Shown piece by piece: positions 5,201 to 6,250 of a DNA stretch of 6,250 nt. The position numbers were made by a program, and so were the translations under genes. Position 1 is the first letter of the stretch. The number at the start of each line of letters is the position of its first letter. The notes under the pieces are model-generated. The model was given only the letters and a program-made list of their open reading frames with translations, searched no databases and was not told where the DNA came from. Origin of the DNA: an uncultured Lachnospiraceae bacterium (GTDB lineage: Bacteria; Bacillota; Clostridia; Lachnospirales; Lachnospiraceae); assembly GCA_902803245.1 (NCBI GenBank), contig CADCPJ010000153.1:1-6250 (forward strand), in the 5' to 3' direction.

Positions 5201-6250
5201 GAAGCGGGACATCGCGGAATACGAGGAAAGGACGTTCCGCTTTGAGTTCATCGACGAGGCGCAGTACATCAAGAACCACGTGACGGCCGCCGCCAAAAGC
5301 GTCAAGCTGATCCGCGCGCAGTCGCGGTTCGCCCTGACCGGAACGCCGATCGAGAACCGGCTCAGCGAGCTCTGGAGCATTTTCGATTATCTGATGCCGG
5401 GGTTCCTCTATGACTACTCAACCTTCCGGAATGAGTTCGAGCTGCCGATCGTGAAGGATGAGGACAAGGAGACTCTGGAGAACCTTCGCCGGATGGTCAC
5501 GCCATTTATCTTAAGGCGCGCGAAGCGCGAGGTGTTAAAGGACCTCCCGGACAAGCTCGAGGAAGTCCGCTATGCTGGATTTGCTTCCGGCGGACAGCAG
5601 CAGAAGCTCTACAATGCCCAGATCGTGAGAATGAAGGAGGAACTCCGCTCCCAGACGGAGGAGGACTTCCGGCACAGCAGGATCCAGATCCTGGCGGAGC
5701 TCACCCGGGTGCGGCAGATCTGCTGCGATCCCTCGCTCTGCTTCGAGGGCTATTCCTCTGACTCGGCGAAGCGCGAAGCCTGCATGGAGCTCGTCCGCAG
5801 CGTCATCGACGGCGAGCACAAGGCCCTGATCTTCTCGCAGTTTACCTCCATGCTCTCCCTCCTTGAGGAAGATCTGAAGAAGGAAGGGATCGACTACTAC
5901 GTCATCACCGGGTCGACGCCGAAAGAAAAGCGCCTCCAGCTGGCAAATGATTTCAACTCGGACCGCACGCCTGTGTTCCTCATTTCGCTGAAAGCCGGGG
6001 GCACCGGGCTCAATCTCACCGGCGCCGATGTGGTCATCCACTACGACCCGTGGTGGAACGCCGCCGTGCAGAACCAGGCCACCGACCGCGCCCACCGCAT
6101 CGGGCAGGACAAGGTCGTGACCGTCTATCAGCTCATCCTCCGCGGCACCATCGAGGAGCGCATTCTGGAAATGCAGAACACCAAACGCGCCCTGGCCGAG
6201 GACATCCTCTCCGCCGATGCCGTCAGTTCTGCGGCCATCAGCCGCGAGGA
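2208..6250 (+). CDS. SWIM zinc-finger SNF2-family ATPase/helicase (3' end missing)
   Basis: At least 1347 codons, open to the right edge. It is a DNA-translocating ATPase of the Swi2/Snf2 superfamily. An N-terminal SWIM finger has C68, C70, C78 and H80. A Lys/Ala-rich linker with KSGKTAAAQ repeats covers about 110-200. A second SWIM-like module lies at about 222-345 (C307, C312, C327, H329). A bacterial SNF2-associated region follows from about 390. The motor then shows Q888, motif I GILADDMGLGKT (K915), Ia LIVCPAS (about 945-950), II DEAQ (1016-1019), III LTGTPIENR (1043-1051), V GGTGLNLTGAD (1264-1274), DPWWN (1280-1284) and VI QATDRAHRIGQ (R1294, R1297). All catalytic residues are intact. 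Firmicute relatives are usually about 1050-1100 residues, so this one is long, mainly at the N-terminus. The sequence at the edge resembles the family's C-terminus, so few codons are likely missing. It diverges from the recombinase and shares its leader. The cellular role is unknown; genome maintenance or defence are possible. Confidence 0.93.
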   Translation, partial: MDFEDTVNIEWRDLFPSEMLNEGVALFLKGKAKKPSDDDDNFYATVRDDRNYHIMVTDRGDGIERMDCDCGRAEGGLCAHMAAALCLLEDAYNWYFYPSYDYYLRWTLLHKLGSGAGKTGRSAAAKKSGKTAAAQKSGKTAAAQESGSGKTKTAAAQKAGADGSSAVSRTADVVPIGTAHREGILNINELSREDLGERKKSLAESGGGQSAKVESYSYFDYKAFFKGLAIPASVMREARKLLSSGELTQAQISSGMMAAPSSIDRYTEDYSEHAPAQMRIRVVQKSKSQTWSVEQVYNWNTLEFSRCTSWRCNMWNYNQTVAGHELCAHEVATLLAMEQYLENRNAGDGTTLAGESFLRKFRGGISVTSIPREAAEPAQLLTMNPQVRIDEYDRWSVQFQVGAKRLYKIKDLPEFVAMMDAHEHQTFGKSTVLKLGREYLSPATAHWMRFIEDALNTVRTNSGLDRRRQDLYYYEEGMGWTKLTDRIPLVGEVLDHFAEELGTSSAEAERQGSKYGSKIKFNLTVREGKLRPRLNVSPWYRGDRKRFEGVVITGEIPKLFYGSRYTYYLNDSELIRVSSDDTARLAPILDSANLVGEIDLKIGRSNLSGFYRKVLPELKEIAEVELLHPEVIESYLPEEPECVCYLDVDEDCVLCKPYVYYGTKQHSPFDVYGWEMKTVMPEHYRDEGAETALMRLLEAYLPERDESLQLFLTAKGELPLYEFLSHGLTELMEMADVHATDRFMRLKVRSSVSFEAGVSVKSGIMDLSLTSDELSPDELRRVFDGYRRKLTFIRLKNGDFLKLDQNEELIRLVELMNTLQVSPKEFAKGKMHIPIFRALYLDQMLEQMSGVYAERDSHFKKLIKEFKTISDADYEVPEKLRGIMRKYQKTGYRWMRTLDEYHFGGILADDMGLGKTLQAISVILADRSEIDMTTGEVGEALPSLIVCPASLIYNWEEELHRFAPSLSVSVIAGTQEERKLLIAECGSFDVVVTSYDLLKRDIAEYEERTFRFEFIDEAQYIKNHVTAAAKSVKLIRAQSRFALTGTPIENRLSELWSIFDYLMPGFLYDYSTFRNEFELPIVKDEDKETLENLRRMVTPFILRRAKREVLKDLPDKLEEVRYAGFASGGQQQKLYNAQIVRMKEELRSQTEEDFRHSRIQILAELTRVRQICCDPSLCFEGYSSDSAKREACMELVRSVIDGEHKALIFSQFTSMLSLLEEDLKKEGIDYYVITGSTPKEKRLQLANDFNSDRTPVFLISLKAGGTGLNLTGADVVIHYDPWWNAAVQNQATDRAHRIGQDKVVTVYQLILRGTIEERILEMQNTKRALAEDILSADAVSSAAISRE
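2586..2678 (+). repeat. In-frame 27-base tandem repeats (KSGKTAAAQ)
   Basis: Two adjacent 27-base units (2586-2612 and 2613-2639) differ at only two bases and both encode KSGKTAAAQ. A third unit (2640-2678) encodes ESGSGKTKTAAAQ, with 12 extra bases. A worn copy (KTGRSAAAK) may precede them. They form the flexible basic linker of the helicase, residues 127-157, between the two SWIM modules. The near identity at the DNA level suggests recent slippage or unequal exchange. Confidence 0.85.

Noticed and set aside
4506..5279. Long minus-strand frame of 257 codons
   Set aside because: It lies antisense to the helicase, whose catalytic motifs are continuous on the plus strand; composition alone explains it.
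5535..6095. Minus-strand frame of 186 codons
   Set aside because: It is antisense to helicase motifs IV-V, with no recognisable domain.
277..6250. Defined anti-phage defence system
   Set aside because: SNF2 ATPases occur in some defence systems such as DISARM, but no methyltransferase, nuclease or other partner gene is present in the window.

Overview
The window looks like chromosomal or accessory DNA from a moderately GC-rich Clostridia-type Firmicute. The evidence is strong AGGAGG-type ribosome binding sites, a large serine recombinase with a Cys4 ribbon in clostridial style, and a SWIM-SNF2 helicase of the Firmicute type. This placement is inference; no rRNA or species marker is present.

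Layout. From 1 to about 284, read on the minus strand, lies a ladder of five degenerate repeats. Each carries a Shine-Dalgarno/start-like segment. The last unit is the start of a gene that leaves the left edge (MAYIPYGY...). From 277 to 1692 (minus) is an intact large serine recombinase of 471 residues whose stop touches the first repeat unit. From 1693 to 2207 is a divergent intergenic region. From 2208 to the right edge (plus) is one very long SWIM-SNF2 ATPase of at least 1347 residues. It contains all the classical helicase motifs and probably ends within a few residues of the edge.

Two kinds of structure are not explained by the genes alone. First, the leaders of the two divergent genes are homologous to each other. 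About 150 bases upstream of the recombinase (minus strand) align in blocks with about 150 bases upstream of the helicase (plus strand), so the intergenic region is a diverged inverted repeat around a spacer of about 200 bases. Second, the 3' flank of the recombinase is a graveyard of truncated gene starts of two types (an IPYGY type and an ECQFTD type).

How the parts relate. The recombinase and the IPYGY gene probably form one minus-strand unit, as in the multi-recombinase clusters of clostridial mobile elements. The helicase diverges from it and may or may not belong to the same element. The shared leader is the only direct evidence tying the two together. Nothing in the window proves a defence function.
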